NCBI RefSeq assembly: GCF_024112395.2
Contig: NZ_CP078013.2
Coordinates: 3,100,001 to 3,164,000 of the forward strand
Length of the DNA stretch: 64,000 nt
Source: Pseudomonas pergaminensis
Lineage (GTDB): Bacteria; Pseudomonadota; Gammaproteobacteria; Pseudomonadales; Pseudomonadaceae
Direction: 5' to 3'
Below are positions 15,364 to 23,536 of this stretch, piece after piece. The notes beneath the pieces are model-generated. The model made no database searches and was not told where the DNA came from. It was given only the letters and a program-made list of their open reading frames with translations. Numbering within the stretch: the stretch's first letter is position 1; every line of letters starts with the position of its first letter. The position numbers were made by a program, and so were the translations under genes.

Positions 15364-15945
15364 ATGAAAAATGATAGCAATGCTGTGATTCGTTTTGCTG
15401 TTCAAAATTATTTTGGCGGGAAAATGCCAAAAGCCGCAATCGCTACCGGCTACACTCACGCGCAGATAAAAAATTGGGTAGACGACGTGGTCGTTGCGAG
15501 GGTCTCCACTGCGAGGTACGTGATGGCAGTGGCACTGATACCAGAGTTTCAGGTTGTTTGTGAGCACGCCCAGTACGATTGTAATGAAAGTTTGTCTCCT
15601 CAGCTCAATGTAATGCTTAACGGGCATGCTGATCACCCGGGGGTGTATGCTTTTTATGATAGTTTTTGCAACTTGATTTATATTGGGAAGGCAAACGCCT
15701 CTCTAAAGAAAGAGATCACAAGCGCGATAGCCCGAGAGGTAGACTTGCCTTTCCCTAAGACAGCTGTTGTGCCTGAGAATAGAAAATCTGTGGTTCGTTA
15801 CATCTCGGCCTATGACGTGGGCGGAATGGATCACTCAGATTACCCCCGTCACGTGGAATCTCTAATTTTGAGATTGAACAAGCCACTTTTGAACAAACAA
15901 GTAGGTAAATTAACAAAGATTTTGCCGAAAATGCCTGAGCTGTAA
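15364..15945 (+). CDS. GIY-YIG nuclease-domain protein
   Basis: 193 aa. The motif GVYAFYD...NLIYIGKAN (about residues 96-116) is the GIY-YIG active-site strand pair, and HVESLILRLNKPLLNKQ near the end supplies the conserved Glu and Asn of the family. The N-terminal ~80 residues start with a helix-turn-helix-like stretch (GGKMPKAAIATGYTHAQIKN) that may bind DNA. Lower GC than flanks. Stand-alone, so it could be a restriction-type or mobile-element nuclease; specificity unknown. Confidence 0.75.
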   Translation: MKNDSNAVIRFAVQNYFGGKMPKAAIATGYTHAQIKNWVDDVVVARVSTARYVMAVALIPEFQVVCEHAQYDCNESLSPQLNVMLNGHADHPGVYAFYDSFCNLIYIGKANASLKKEITSAIAREVDLPFPKTAVVPENRKSVVRYISAYDVGGMDHSDYPRHVESLILRLNKPLLNKQVGKLTKILPKMPEL

Positions 15946-16115
15946 ACTATCAATGACGCTATTAGCTGCGGGGATGGTCACGTAACAGTTGAGTCCAATG
16001 AGGCTCGTGATGTGACGTGTTGATAAATGTTCAAAGCCCGCTTTTGGAGGATCGTGCCCTGTTTTTACGGGGCGACAATCTCCCCCTTAACTGCCGGTCT
16101 CTAATGGCTGAAATT

Positions 16116-16301
16116 GGCCGATTGTGTTGAAAAAGTCGGCTTTCCCGAAACACTCGAATATTGAGGGATGAAAACACCTCAGTTGCACGCTGCTACGCGA
16201 AATCCGAGTCCTGAACCTTCTGCCAAAAATTCAGATTTCAATCTCAGGCGCGTACTTTTCTGGCGCGGAATTCGAAGCCGACTTTTTCAACAGAATCGGC
16301 C
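16116..16301. mobile_element. MITE-like element, ~186 bp
   Basis: Near-perfect 27-bp terminal inverted repeats GGCCGATT-N-TGTTGAAAAAGTCGGCTT (left) and its reverse complement (right). No coding capacity inside. Similarity of the repeats to ends of Pseudomonas insertion sequences is likely, but no matching transposase is in the window. The remainder of 15946-16841 holds no intact gene. Confidence 0.65.
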
Positions 16302-16395
16302 GAGAGCTCAGTCATAGCTGCTCCATGTTGACAGAGCTTCCGAAGAACATTTTGACATGGCTCTAGAACAGTAGTTTCAGATTGAAAAAATAGAA

Positions 16396-16431
16396 TTATG
16401 CCCCCAGTTATGCCCCCAGTTATGCCCCCAA
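16396..16431. repeat. three tandem 12-bp repeats
   Basis: Unit TTATGCCCCCAG occurs three times in a row (last copy ends AA). Such direct repeats can be integrase arm sites or slippage products; no integrase gene adjoins. Confidence 0.6.
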
Positions 16432-16841
16432 TTGCACAGGGTGTACGAGCGATCGCGAATGGCGATTTCTGACATGGACCAGGGTGGCCGTCAGCGGCCT
16501 CCAGTGTACGCCAGTCTCGGCTTGTTCGGAGCATGCCTGATGATTGGTTGCCCAGGGCAGGGCGTCAAGCGCACTTTAGGACCGTACAGCGTCCTTGCGC
16601 ATCTATCATTTTCAACTTGATCGCTGCTCGGCAAACCCAGGCGGCTGGTCTACGTGAGCCGTAGCTAGGCGCGCTGTCCGTCGCGCGCGTGACAGTGATG
16701 GCACCGGCTACGACTGCCACGACAGCCATGCCGGTCGAGTGAGAATGAATCAGGCCATGCTTGGACTACGGCTCGTCGCGCGGATGGCCACGGCCTTGGT
16801 GATCGTGCCTTCTGACTCGCTACATTCCGAGTTGGTCGAGC

Positions 16842-17200
16842 CGCGTGCAGATGGTATGGAGTCGCATCATTTTGCCGGACACCTCTTCGCTCGCGCTCGA
16901 CAACCTAGCGGGCACTGATCCGGCTGGTTACGCTGGCCTTGAGGATGGTGTCGATTGGCTCTGGGATCGCATCTTTGCAGGTGCTGCGTTGACGACATTG
17001 CTGGGTGTCGGTGCGGAGTTGGCCGCACCGGAGAATCGCCAAAACGGTGATCGCGTCATCATCGCAGGGCGTCACAGCATACAGGACAGCGTGAATGAGG
17101 TGGGGCAGGAGATGACCCGACGCAACCTCAACATCCAGCCAACGCTGACTGAGCATCCAGATTGCCGGTCCGCGTCATCGTCATTCGCGATCTGATTCTG
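16842..17200 (+). pseudogene. trbI: trbI (VirB10-like) C-terminal fragment
   Basis: Residues SRIILPDTSSLALDNLAGTD through FAGAALTTLLGVGAEL and VGQEMTRRNLNIQPTLT are the highly conserved C-terminus of TrbI of the Tn4371/RP4-type mating apparatus. The 5' two thirds are missing and the last codons are frameshifted (PVRVIV appears in another frame after position ~17160). It is followed by a DUF2274 gene exactly as in Tn4371-like ICEs, so this is debris of a second, unrelated conjugative element. Confidence 0.8.
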
Positions 17201-17241
17201 GGGCCGTAACAGCTTCTGTTCTTCGATCGGGGGATATCAAG

Positions 17242-17463
17242 ATGAGCGCATCGCGCAAGCTGCGGCTGGGGCCGCTCTCCAGGACCGAGAGCGTCAAGCC
17301 GACCACCATGTGCCCAGCGAGATTGAAAGCCGACTTGGACCGCTATGCGGCATTACACGGTCAAGCGTATGGCGAGACCGTCGATGCAGCGACTCTCATT
17401 CCGTACATGCTGGAGGCCATTATGGTATGGGACAGAGGATTTAAGAAGGGCGACCCGAAGTAG
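17242..17463 (+). CDS. DUF2274 protein
   Basis: 73 aa, MSASRKLRLGPLSRTESVKP then LKADLDRYAALHGQAYGE and TLIPYMLEAIMVWDRGFKKG. This is the small ribbon-helix-helix-like DUF2274 protein that follows trbI in Tn4371-family ICEs. It appears intact but has lost its operon. About 120 bp of non-coding DNA follow. Confidence 0.8.
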   Translation: MSASRKLRLGPLSRTESVKPTTMCPARLKADLDRYAALHGQAYGETVDAATLIPYMLEAIMVWDRGFKKGDPK

Positions 17464-17585
17464 CCGCGTAGGACACACTAGGCTTACGGTCCCACACTGC
17501 GCGTTCGGGGATCCTGGAGCCTGGATTGAGCGCGAGGGACCGGTTCAACTTGGCTAGGGAACGGTCCTCAAGGGCGGCTGGACTG

Positions 17586-18104
17586 TTAGCCGAGCCGGCC
17601 ATGGCGTTCGAGTATTCGCATCAAAATGCTGTTCGCATGACTGAAGTTCTCGCGCTGATCGCGAAGCTCATAGGCCCATTTTTCGCCATGGAAGAGATTG
17701 TTGCGTAGGCGCCAGACGATCATCAGGAGAACTAACATTCGGTCGCGTGGGGTGTCGTTCACTCCTTCAACAACCTCCTGAACGAGACTAAGGTGGTCTG
17801 AGGGCCGGAGTTTCAGGTGAGGGAAATGGTGAGTCAATTCACCGTCGGCATAGTAACGGTTCCGAAAATAGGCAAGCTCCCCCTCGTAGAGCTCAGCTCC
17901 TAGCGTTCCGTCCAAAGACCAGGCATCGATTCGATCGCGGATGCGATCAGTCCGGGCGTGGTTCTCCATGATCTGTGCCTCGAAAAGACTCCAAAGAAAG
18001 GCGAAGTCGAATATGACGCGACGATCAAGATCTGGTAGGCGCCGAAAGCCGGGGGCTCGGGCTTCAAGCCATTGTTCACTTGCACTAAGTTCCTTGTCAG
18101 TCAT
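17586..18104 (-). CDS. HEPN-like protein
   Basis: 172 aa, all helical. Near residue 135 the motif IVWRLRNNLFHGEKW contains RNNLFH, the R-x4-H signature of HEPN ribonucleases, preceded by a helix typical of the fold. The protein starts 3 bp after the stop of the GIY-YIG gene and is the last gene of a tight four-gene operon. HEPN proteins in such settings usually cleave RNA during phage infection; that role here is inference. Confidence 0.65.
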   Translation of the reverse strand: MTDKELSASEQWLEARAPGFRRLPDLDRRVIFDFAFLWSLFEAQIMENHARTDRIRDRIDAWSLDGTLGAELYEGELAYFRNRYYADGELTHHFPHLKLRPSDHLSLVQEVVEGVNDTPRDRMLVLLMIVWRLRNNLFHGEKWAYELRDQRENFSHANSILMRILERHGRLG

Positions 18105-18107
18105 GGC

Positions 18108-18611
18108 TCAGTCGTCCAAGTATTCGTTGCGTGGGTCCAAGTCCGAAAAGTCCGTTAGCGTGTCGCAGTTCAGACAGTGGTGCATCTGTGATGCATTTTG
18201 AAAGTGCATGCCGCACAGGCAGCCGCAGTAGGGGCAGCATTCATGGATCTCAAGATCGCCCCATTCCCATACCCCAAGATACTCCGGCACAGCGTCACGG
18301 TCATAGCCAATGACCTGGAACGCATCAGCGTTCTTGGCGACAAATCCGTCTAGGCCAGCGCGCATGAGAATGGGCAAGATATCTGCAGGCTCGATTGCGA
18401 ACCACTCGCCGCGCACATGGGTCGACTCGAAGTGCTGATGAAGCTGGCGTTCAAGCTGAAAGGCATCGGCTACTTCGATCCATCCGAGCAGTTTCAGATC
18501 AAGAGGGTTACCGGTCTGGAGATTGCGCTTACGCTCCTCGATGTTCTTCGCCACCCCGATCTTGATAGGAGAGCATCCGTTTTCATCTTCGCCAATGAAA
18601 TAGACCGGCAA
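18108..18611 (-). CDS. T5orf172/MUG113-type GIY-YIG nuclease with zinc ribbon
   Basis: 167 aa. The N-terminal half (MPVYFIGEDENGCSPIKIGV, AKNIEERKRNLQTGNPLDLK and QLERQLHQHFESTHVRGEWF) is the compact GIY-YIG variant known as T5orf172 or MUG113. The C-terminus has two Cys pairs, CPYCG...CGMH and HHCLNCD, a likely zinc ribbon. It lies 18 bp after the Lit-like frame and 3 bp before the HEPN gene. Probably a nucleic-acid nuclease in a multi-gene defence operon. Confidence 0.75.
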   Translation of the reverse strand: MPVYFIGEDENGCSPIKIGVAKNIEERKRNLQTGNPLDLKLLGWIEVADAFQLERQLHQHFESTHVRGEWFAIEPADILPILMRAGLDGFVAKNADAFQVIGYDRDAVPEYLGVWEWGDLEIHECCPYCGCLCGMHFQNASQMHHCLNCDTLTDFSDLDPRNEYLDD

Positions 18612-18629
18612 GTTATTTCCCGTAGGCCT

Positions 18630-19553
18630 TCAACCGAGCCGGTCGAGCAGCATTTCGACCATTTCTTTGTTCGAGTAGGCGACAATGTCGAGCGGAAGGT
18701 TTTCCTGCCGCATAAGCGCGATTAGGGCACAGGCCGTGAAGGCCCAGAATGATGAATCGGCTGGCAGAGTGTAGCCACGGATCATTGCTGTCAGCCGTTC
18801 GGTGATCGGCGGATATTCGCAATTGCCCCAACGTGCATGGGGCGGCGTCATCGCATGAACGATGACGGCGGCGAGCGTGATGCCCATCGCACGCTTGTTC
18901 TGGACCTGGGCGAAATCGTGTCCGTGTACCTTCGCATAGGCGGCGAGCTCGCTTGTCATGAAAGTTCGGGCATATGTGTCGCAGGCGATTTCCTCTTCAG
19001 GTCGCGTAGAGGGCGCGCATTTATCGGCGCAGAACATGACGTGCTGGAATTCGTGTAGCAGGGCGAAGGCCAAGGCGAGCGCAACAAGGTCGAATGCCGC
19101 CATGTGCTGAATGTTGTTCAGGCCATCACGGTCGGCGCTAGGCAGGGGGATGTCCGCCGGCCAGGATACGTCTGAGGTCTGTTCGGCTGTGATGAGCGAT
19201 TGGGCGGCGGCGATGCGCTGCTTGTAGTCGAATTCATATTAGCCGCGTTCTTCATCGACACTGAGGGCTTGGTCGAGCGGTAACCCGTTGGATGTCGCGA
19301 CAACTAAGGCTGGTGCGTACACTTCGATGGCCCGCCACGAGCTGAAGCCAAGCAGCCAGAACAAGTCGATCGTCTTAGTGTCGAACTGGATACGTTTCCC
19401 GTTGGCATTCATCGTCACCCCCTTTCTACTTGGCGCGACCTCGACGACATGGCCGTATTGGCTCCAAAGACCGCTGATTTCATCGGCTCGTTCGGGCACG
19501 GCGCCGCGGAGGAGATGTAGGATGATCGTCCGATCAGATGGCTCATTCGTCAT
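18630..19553 (-). pseudogene. Lit-like (peptidase U49) protein split by an in-frame TAA
   Basis: One continuous frame of 308 codons with a TAA at 19239-19241 (codon 105). The downstream part carries ALLHEFQHVMF, an HExxH zinc-protease motif, and EEEIACDTYA, as in the Lit family, whose E. coli member cleaves EF-Tu to exclude T4 phage. Coding continues in frame straight across the stop (…VDEERG-stop-YEFDYKQ…), so this is a single nonsense change rather than two genes. Reinitiation at the ATG at 19103 could still give a protein with the HExxH core. It overlaps the upstream gene by 11 bp. Confidence 0.7.
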
Positions 19554-20997
19554 TGTCGTTGTCTATTCTGTGCTCGTGGGGGGCAGGTGGTTGGCGACGG
19601 TCACGCGGCTTGCTCGTCACAGCGGGTTTGCCGTCCATCTGTAGATGAGTGATCGATGAGATGACTGAGTTCGCCCAAATCGTGCTGCATTCGATGTCGC
19701 CATCGCGTTCAAACCAGTGGGTCGCGCCGGGGATGAGATCAAACGGGATGGGATGTGTTGCCAATGGGTTGTGAAACACTTCCAGTTCCTGACACCAAGC
19801 TTCGCCCCACGGCCAGAGTGCTTGGTATTCGGCACTGTCGACGGCAAGGTTGAAATCGATAGGCTCTAATGCGCCCGGAGTTCGGTCGAAAAGAATGCCG
19901 CGCCTAATCATCGTCAGCCCGGGCGGTCGCCATCCTGCCAAGAAACCCATGCGGTTGAATTTGGCGAGCGTTGCAGAATTACTGAAGATGACGGCCGAGA
20001 GGTGTGCGAAATTTGGGTCGCGGAAGAGCCCAGCAGGAATGCTGTGTTGGCCCGTCAGATTTGCGATCGGCACTCCAATCGCGCGACGATCAGTGCCATC
20101 TCCGGTGACGTCCGCGCGTAAGCCGTAAAGGTAGGTGGGAAGAGCCTCGCGGCTCCAAACCATGGAGCCGAAATCATGGAAGTCGGCGATCGCTAGGGCG
20201 AACGGCTGTCCTTTTACATGGTCCAGTTCATGATAGTTGCGCTGGAGTTTGCCGCGCAGCGTCTTTGCGAATCGTTCCGCCGGGTTGCCTGTGAGCCGTT
20301 CAATGCGATCCTTTGGGGCATGAACCCATTTCCCGATGCCGCCGGCGCGTGGAAGCTCGGAGTTTGCTGTAACTGCCTCAATCCAACATGCGTTACCTTC
20401 CTTCTCGATCAAGAAGTCGGGAGAGACATGGTCTTGTCGGACGTTCAAACCCTGCTCACGAAAGCAACTGAAAAGGTAGAGCTCGAACAGGCGGGACGCG
20501 AAGTTGTTGGTTTGAAAATCCGAGACGAAATTGGCGTCGGGGTTGGGAAGCGCGAGGTAGCATTCGCCGACCGCCATGAGCGCCGGCAGGTGGTTGATAG
20601 TGGTTGTCAGCAGCTGGAACTCAGGAGACGTCCCACGCGGCCCCGGTTTCAGCAAATGCGGGCGACGCCTGAGTCCTGGCGGCAATGGTTCAGGTGGATC
20701 ACTGGCACGCATAGCGACGGTGAGTCGGTCTAGTGCCGCCTCGGGTGTGGAGTAGGGCCCGCTTTCATCTACTTTGATCCAACAGTGGTCGATGCGGCGG
20801 CGCATGGCCAGATATGCGAAAGCTCCTGTGTCCGGATCAAGAAGAATGCAGCCGGTTACGCCACCAGTTCTGGCCTGATAGGCACTGAAAATATGTGCGG
20901 GGTCGAAATTGGGACCGTGCTCGAGCGACAGGGCATAAAGCTCGAATTGGCGCTGGCTGATTAAGGTGAAAAGTCGAGTTTCGCCTGTTGCGGACAT
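19543..20997 (-). CDS. 484-aa protein with PD-(D/E)XK-like centre
   Basis: First gene of the four-gene operon. Around residues 165-210, ASRLFELYLFSCFREQGLNV is followed by SPDFLIEKEGNACWIEAVTA, which has the strand-helix order and the D...E spacing of restriction-endonuclease-like folds, though the usual Lys is Val (E-A-V). The N-terminal 100 residues and the C-terminal 250 are unassigned. It overlaps the start of the Lit-like gene. Its role may be sensor or nuclease; not recognised as a known defence protein. Confidence 0.55.
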   Translation of the reverse strand: MSATGETRLFTLISQRQFELYALSLEHGPNFDPAHIFSAYQARTGGVTGCILLDPDTGAFAYLAMRRRIDHCWIKVDESGPYSTPEAALDRLTVAMRASDPPEPLPPGLRRRPHLLKPGPRGTSPEFQLLTTTINHLPALMAVGECYLALPNPDANFVSDFQTNNFASRLFELYLFSCFREQGLNVRQDHVSPDFLIEKEGNACWIEAVTANSELPRAGGIGKWVHAPKDRIERLTGNPAERFAKTLRGKLQRNYHELDHVKGQPFALAIADFHDFGSMVWSREALPTYLYGLRADVTGDGTDRRAIGVPIANLTGQHSIPAGLFRDPNFAHLSAVIFSNSATLAKFNRMGFLAGWRPPGLTMIRRGILFDRTPGALEPIDFNLAVDSAEYQALWPWGEAWCQELEVFHNPLATHPIPFDLIPGATHWFERDGDIECSTIWANSVISSITHLQMDGKPAVTSKPRDRRQPPAPHEHRIDNDNDE

Positions 20998-21048
20998 GGT
21001 CGGCCTCTTAGCCCTGTATGTAGCAGATGCGCGAATTCAAGTCCCTCT

Positions 21049-21258
21049 TCACAAGGACTCCGCTGCGGCAAGGATGTCGGTGGACTCCCAGTTGTCGATC
21101 TGGCGGATGGTCACGAGCTCACGGCCCCAGACGCCCCAATTCGCGGTCAATGGTGCCTGTGCCAGGGGATTGTGGATATAGGTGATTGGCCGAACCTGAC
21201 GCGAGAGGTTGCCAAGGCCAACCCGTGACCAGATCACGCCAGAGATATCCGCAAACAT
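21049..21258 (-). CDS. short hypothetical, probably a gene remnant
   Basis: 69 aa containing ITYIHNPLAQAPLTANWGVW and ELVTIRQIDNWE, which look like the inside or end of a longer protein. No promoter or ribosome site is obvious and the start abuts a truncated DUF3800 gene on the other strand. Probably a leftover from rearrangement upstream of the four-gene operon. Confidence 0.3.
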   Translation of the reverse strand: MFADISGVIWSRVGLGNLSRQVRPITYIHNPLAQAPLTANWGVWGRELVTIRQIDNWESTDILAAAESL

Positions 21259-21261
21259 GCG

Positions 21262-21711
21262 AAACAGGTCTGGATGTTTCCGAACCTGACGTCATTCACG
21301 AGTATATATGCCAGGATGAGTCGCTATTACAGCAGGCGCTTGGCCGGCATCCGCTTGGTACACGTCCAGCAGTTGGAGGTGGAGAAGATTCTGTGCGAGG
21401 GAAAAATGACGGCCGAAAACCTGAGCCGCTCCGTGGATCTGCCCTACACCCCGCAGTTTGACTACCGGTTCGAGGAAGAAGCCAGCATCGAGTTTGCGCA
21501 ATCGCATGAGGCCATCGGCGTGCAGCTGGCCGACATCGTTGCGAGCACTGTGATGCGCTACTTTCGCGACACTGACGCCGCCACACCCGTGTCGAGCGAA
21601 CTGCCCGAGGCCATGATGCGACTCATCGACGAGGGCGATGGGCGATGGGCGAAGAGGCTATGGCCTCAATCAAGTAGTAGCTACAGCCAACGTCCGACAT
21701 GCCGAATGAGT
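21262..21711 (+). pseudogene. truncated and frameshifted DUF3800 gene
   Basis: Translation VWMFPNLTSFTSIYARMSRY through EFAQSHEAIGVQLADIV and VMRYFRD closely parallels the C-terminal third of the intact DUF3800 protein at 57384-58466. The N-terminal two thirds are gone. Near 21642-21660 the 7-mer GGGCGAT is tandemly duplicated; removing one copy restores the frame to the ancestral end RGYGLNQVVA ... VRHAE. So a slippage duplication broke an already truncated gene. Confidence 0.8.
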
Positions 21712-21781
21712 GATTCAACTCTGGTGTCATCCACCAGCCCGGCCCACCCCCGTGCGGCGGACACCTGAGCGCAGTAGAGGG

Positions 21782-23383
21782 TCAAGGCAGGGAGGCATCC
21801 AGCGCTGTTTCGAAGGCGGATGCGTTGCCCCTCAGAACGTGATCTAAACTTCCGAATACATTCCGAAGCTCTTGCCGGTAGGCGGCCTTCGTTGGCAAGT
21901 TGGCCCCCTGGATCACGGCGGTCAGGAATGACGCTGCAACATCCGCCATCTTCGGATCGCCCTGGAGTTGCACATGGTTGCGAATGGCGATTTCTAGCAG
22001 ATACGCCTTGAAGGAAGCAGATAGTTTCTCACTCGGAATGATGTCTTGCAGCATTGCGCCAAGCACCTTAGTAGCCTCCTTGGAGATGTAGTGGCGATCA
22101 AAATTACCGGCAGAACGCGTTGCCTGCGGGATTTCAGAGTCATCCATCCGCGCGCACTGCTCAGCCCAATCCGTGGCGATGCTGACGAGGCGATAGAGGA
22201 TATAGTGAAAGGGCGTCGGCCACTCCTGATAGGCATTTTCGTCGCGTGATCCGGACATTTGCTTGAGGATATTTTCGGCGAAGTCGTCAAAATAGTGCAG
22301 CCACATATGGTCTTGGAGTCCCTGGTGGATGCCTTCGTGCACCATGATCTCAAAGAGCGTGATGCCGGAATTGATTGGACAGCGAAACCGCCCACTCTGC
22401 TGGTAGGAGCCTAGCGGCTGGTTAAGCTTCCCGGCCAAATTCCGGTCTTCATCCAAGCGGCGGCATACTGAGTCACCTATTGCCGCCTCCAAGCCGTTCT
22501 TCACCGCCATGGCTGCGTCAGCGAAGAAAAAGCGAAGTAACCGATTGCTTTCCGGCAAATACAAGCGGCTTCCACCATTAAGATTTTGATTGTTTTTCAG
22601 CTCGACATAGAGGCGGCTTCCCGGCGCGTCCAGCAATGCTTCGATGTAATGCGCTACGAAGTCGGAGCGTATTGCTTCGTCAGTCTCCAGCAGTTTTAGA
22701 CAGAAATGTGGGTGCGCCTGCGCCAAGTGAACGATCAAGTCAGGTGAGGTGAGCAGATTCAACAGGATCTCCCGGGCTTGTAGGCTGGCCTGGTCTCGCT
22801 CCGCGCATCTTGATTTCAATGTTTGCAACACGCGGCGCCACTGTTTGCGCCAGGCTGAAGGGGATTTAGGGGCTTCCCCACGCAGGAGCGCAGCCAGTTC
22901 ATTCTTGGAATTGCCCCGGTTTTCGATCCAGCGCACCAGCCAAGACTGTTGCTGGGTCAGGGAAATGAGTGTCGGCAGTTGGGGTTCGACCAGCAGCACC
23001 AGCTCATCGTAGCGTTTCGTCAGGTGCAGATTTTCGATCAGCTCACGAAAGACGTGAACTCGCCCTCGGGCCAGTATCGGAAAGCGTGTTCGCCAAAAGA
23101 AGTAAAGCGCTACCGAGAGCAGCAGCAGATACACCGCACTGGAACTGTCGAGCCCCCATTTCCAAGGCCCCAAGCTGTAGTACAGCCCAAGTTGCACCAA
23201 GGCCGGGGCGAACACCAAGTAGTGGACAAGAAAAAGCACTGTTCCACCCACGACCCAATCCACCCAGGTCGTGCAGAAGCGTAGCCGGAGTCGGTTAGTG
23301 GGAGAGATGAGCGCCCACACGGCTGCGATGACTCCCAATATGGTGAGCAGGCCGGTAGTGTCTATAGGAGCGGAGGCCGTCAT
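21782..23383 (-). CDS. 533-aa membrane protein, unknown function
   Basis: Three hydrophobic segments in the first ~95 residues (TGLLTILGVIAAVWALI, VVGGTVLFLVHYLVFAPAL, AVYLLLLSVALYFFW) anchor a ~430-residue helical cytosolic domain. No catalytic motif recognised; an HEGIHQGLQDH segment near residue 350 has two His but is not an HExxH. It follows the TrlF gene on the same strand but is separated from it by 154 bp with a terminator hairpin, so it probably has its own promoter. Confidence 0.65.
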   Translation of the reverse strand: MTASAPIDTTGLLTILGVIAAVWALISPTNRLRLRFCTTWVDWVVGGTVLFLVHYLVFAPALVQLGLYYSLGPWKWGLDSSSAVYLLLLSVALYFFWRTRFPILARGRVHVFRELIENLHLTKRYDELVLLVEPQLPTLISLTQQQSWLVRWIENRGNSKNELAALLRGEAPKSPSAWRKQWRRVLQTLKSRCAERDQASLQAREILLNLLTSPDLIVHLAQAHPHFCLKLLETDEAIRSDFVAHYIEALLDAPGSRLYVELKNNQNLNGGSRLYLPESNRLLRFFFADAAMAVKNGLEAAIGDSVCRRLDEDRNLAGKLNQPLGSYQQSGRFRCPINSGITLFEIMVHEGIHQGLQDHMWLHYFDDFAENILKQMSGSRDENAYQEWPTPFHYILYRLVSIATDWAEQCARMDDSEIPQATRSAGNFDRHYISKEATKVLGAMLQDIIPSEKLSASFKAYLLEIAIRNHVQLQGDPKMADVAASFLTAVIQGANLPTKAAYRQELRNVFGSLDHVLRGNASAFETALDASLP

Positions 23384-23469
23384 TGGAGCTGTTGCATCCT
23401 TCCGTTGGTCGATGGGATTACACCCAGGTGCAATTTGCGTCCATACCGGTGCAAAGCATCAAGGTGAGG

Positions 23470-23497
23470 AAAACCGATGTTTGTTCCCAAACATCGG
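23470..23497 (-). terminator. terminator behind the TrlF gene
   Basis: Perfect 10-bp stem CCGATGTTTG / CAAACATCGG with a 4-base loop, followed by TTTT on the minus strand. It lies 40 bp after the TrlF stop. Confidence 0.75.
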
Positions 23498-23536
23498 ACA
23501 ATCAATCTACGCATCGAGAGCTCAATGCCGCAGCCG

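Noticed and set aside
16396..16431. CRISPR array
   Set aside because: The 12-bp units are directly adjacent with no spacers and there are no cas genes.
16244..16534. 96-codon minus-strand frame with GGITGGITGGI
   Set aside because: The repeat is the translation of the tandem 12-bp DNA repeats; the frame also crosses the MITE end, so it is not a gene.
17526..17708. 60-codon plus-strand frame after DUF2274
   Set aside because: Mostly antisense to the HEPN gene, whose frame has clear family motifs.
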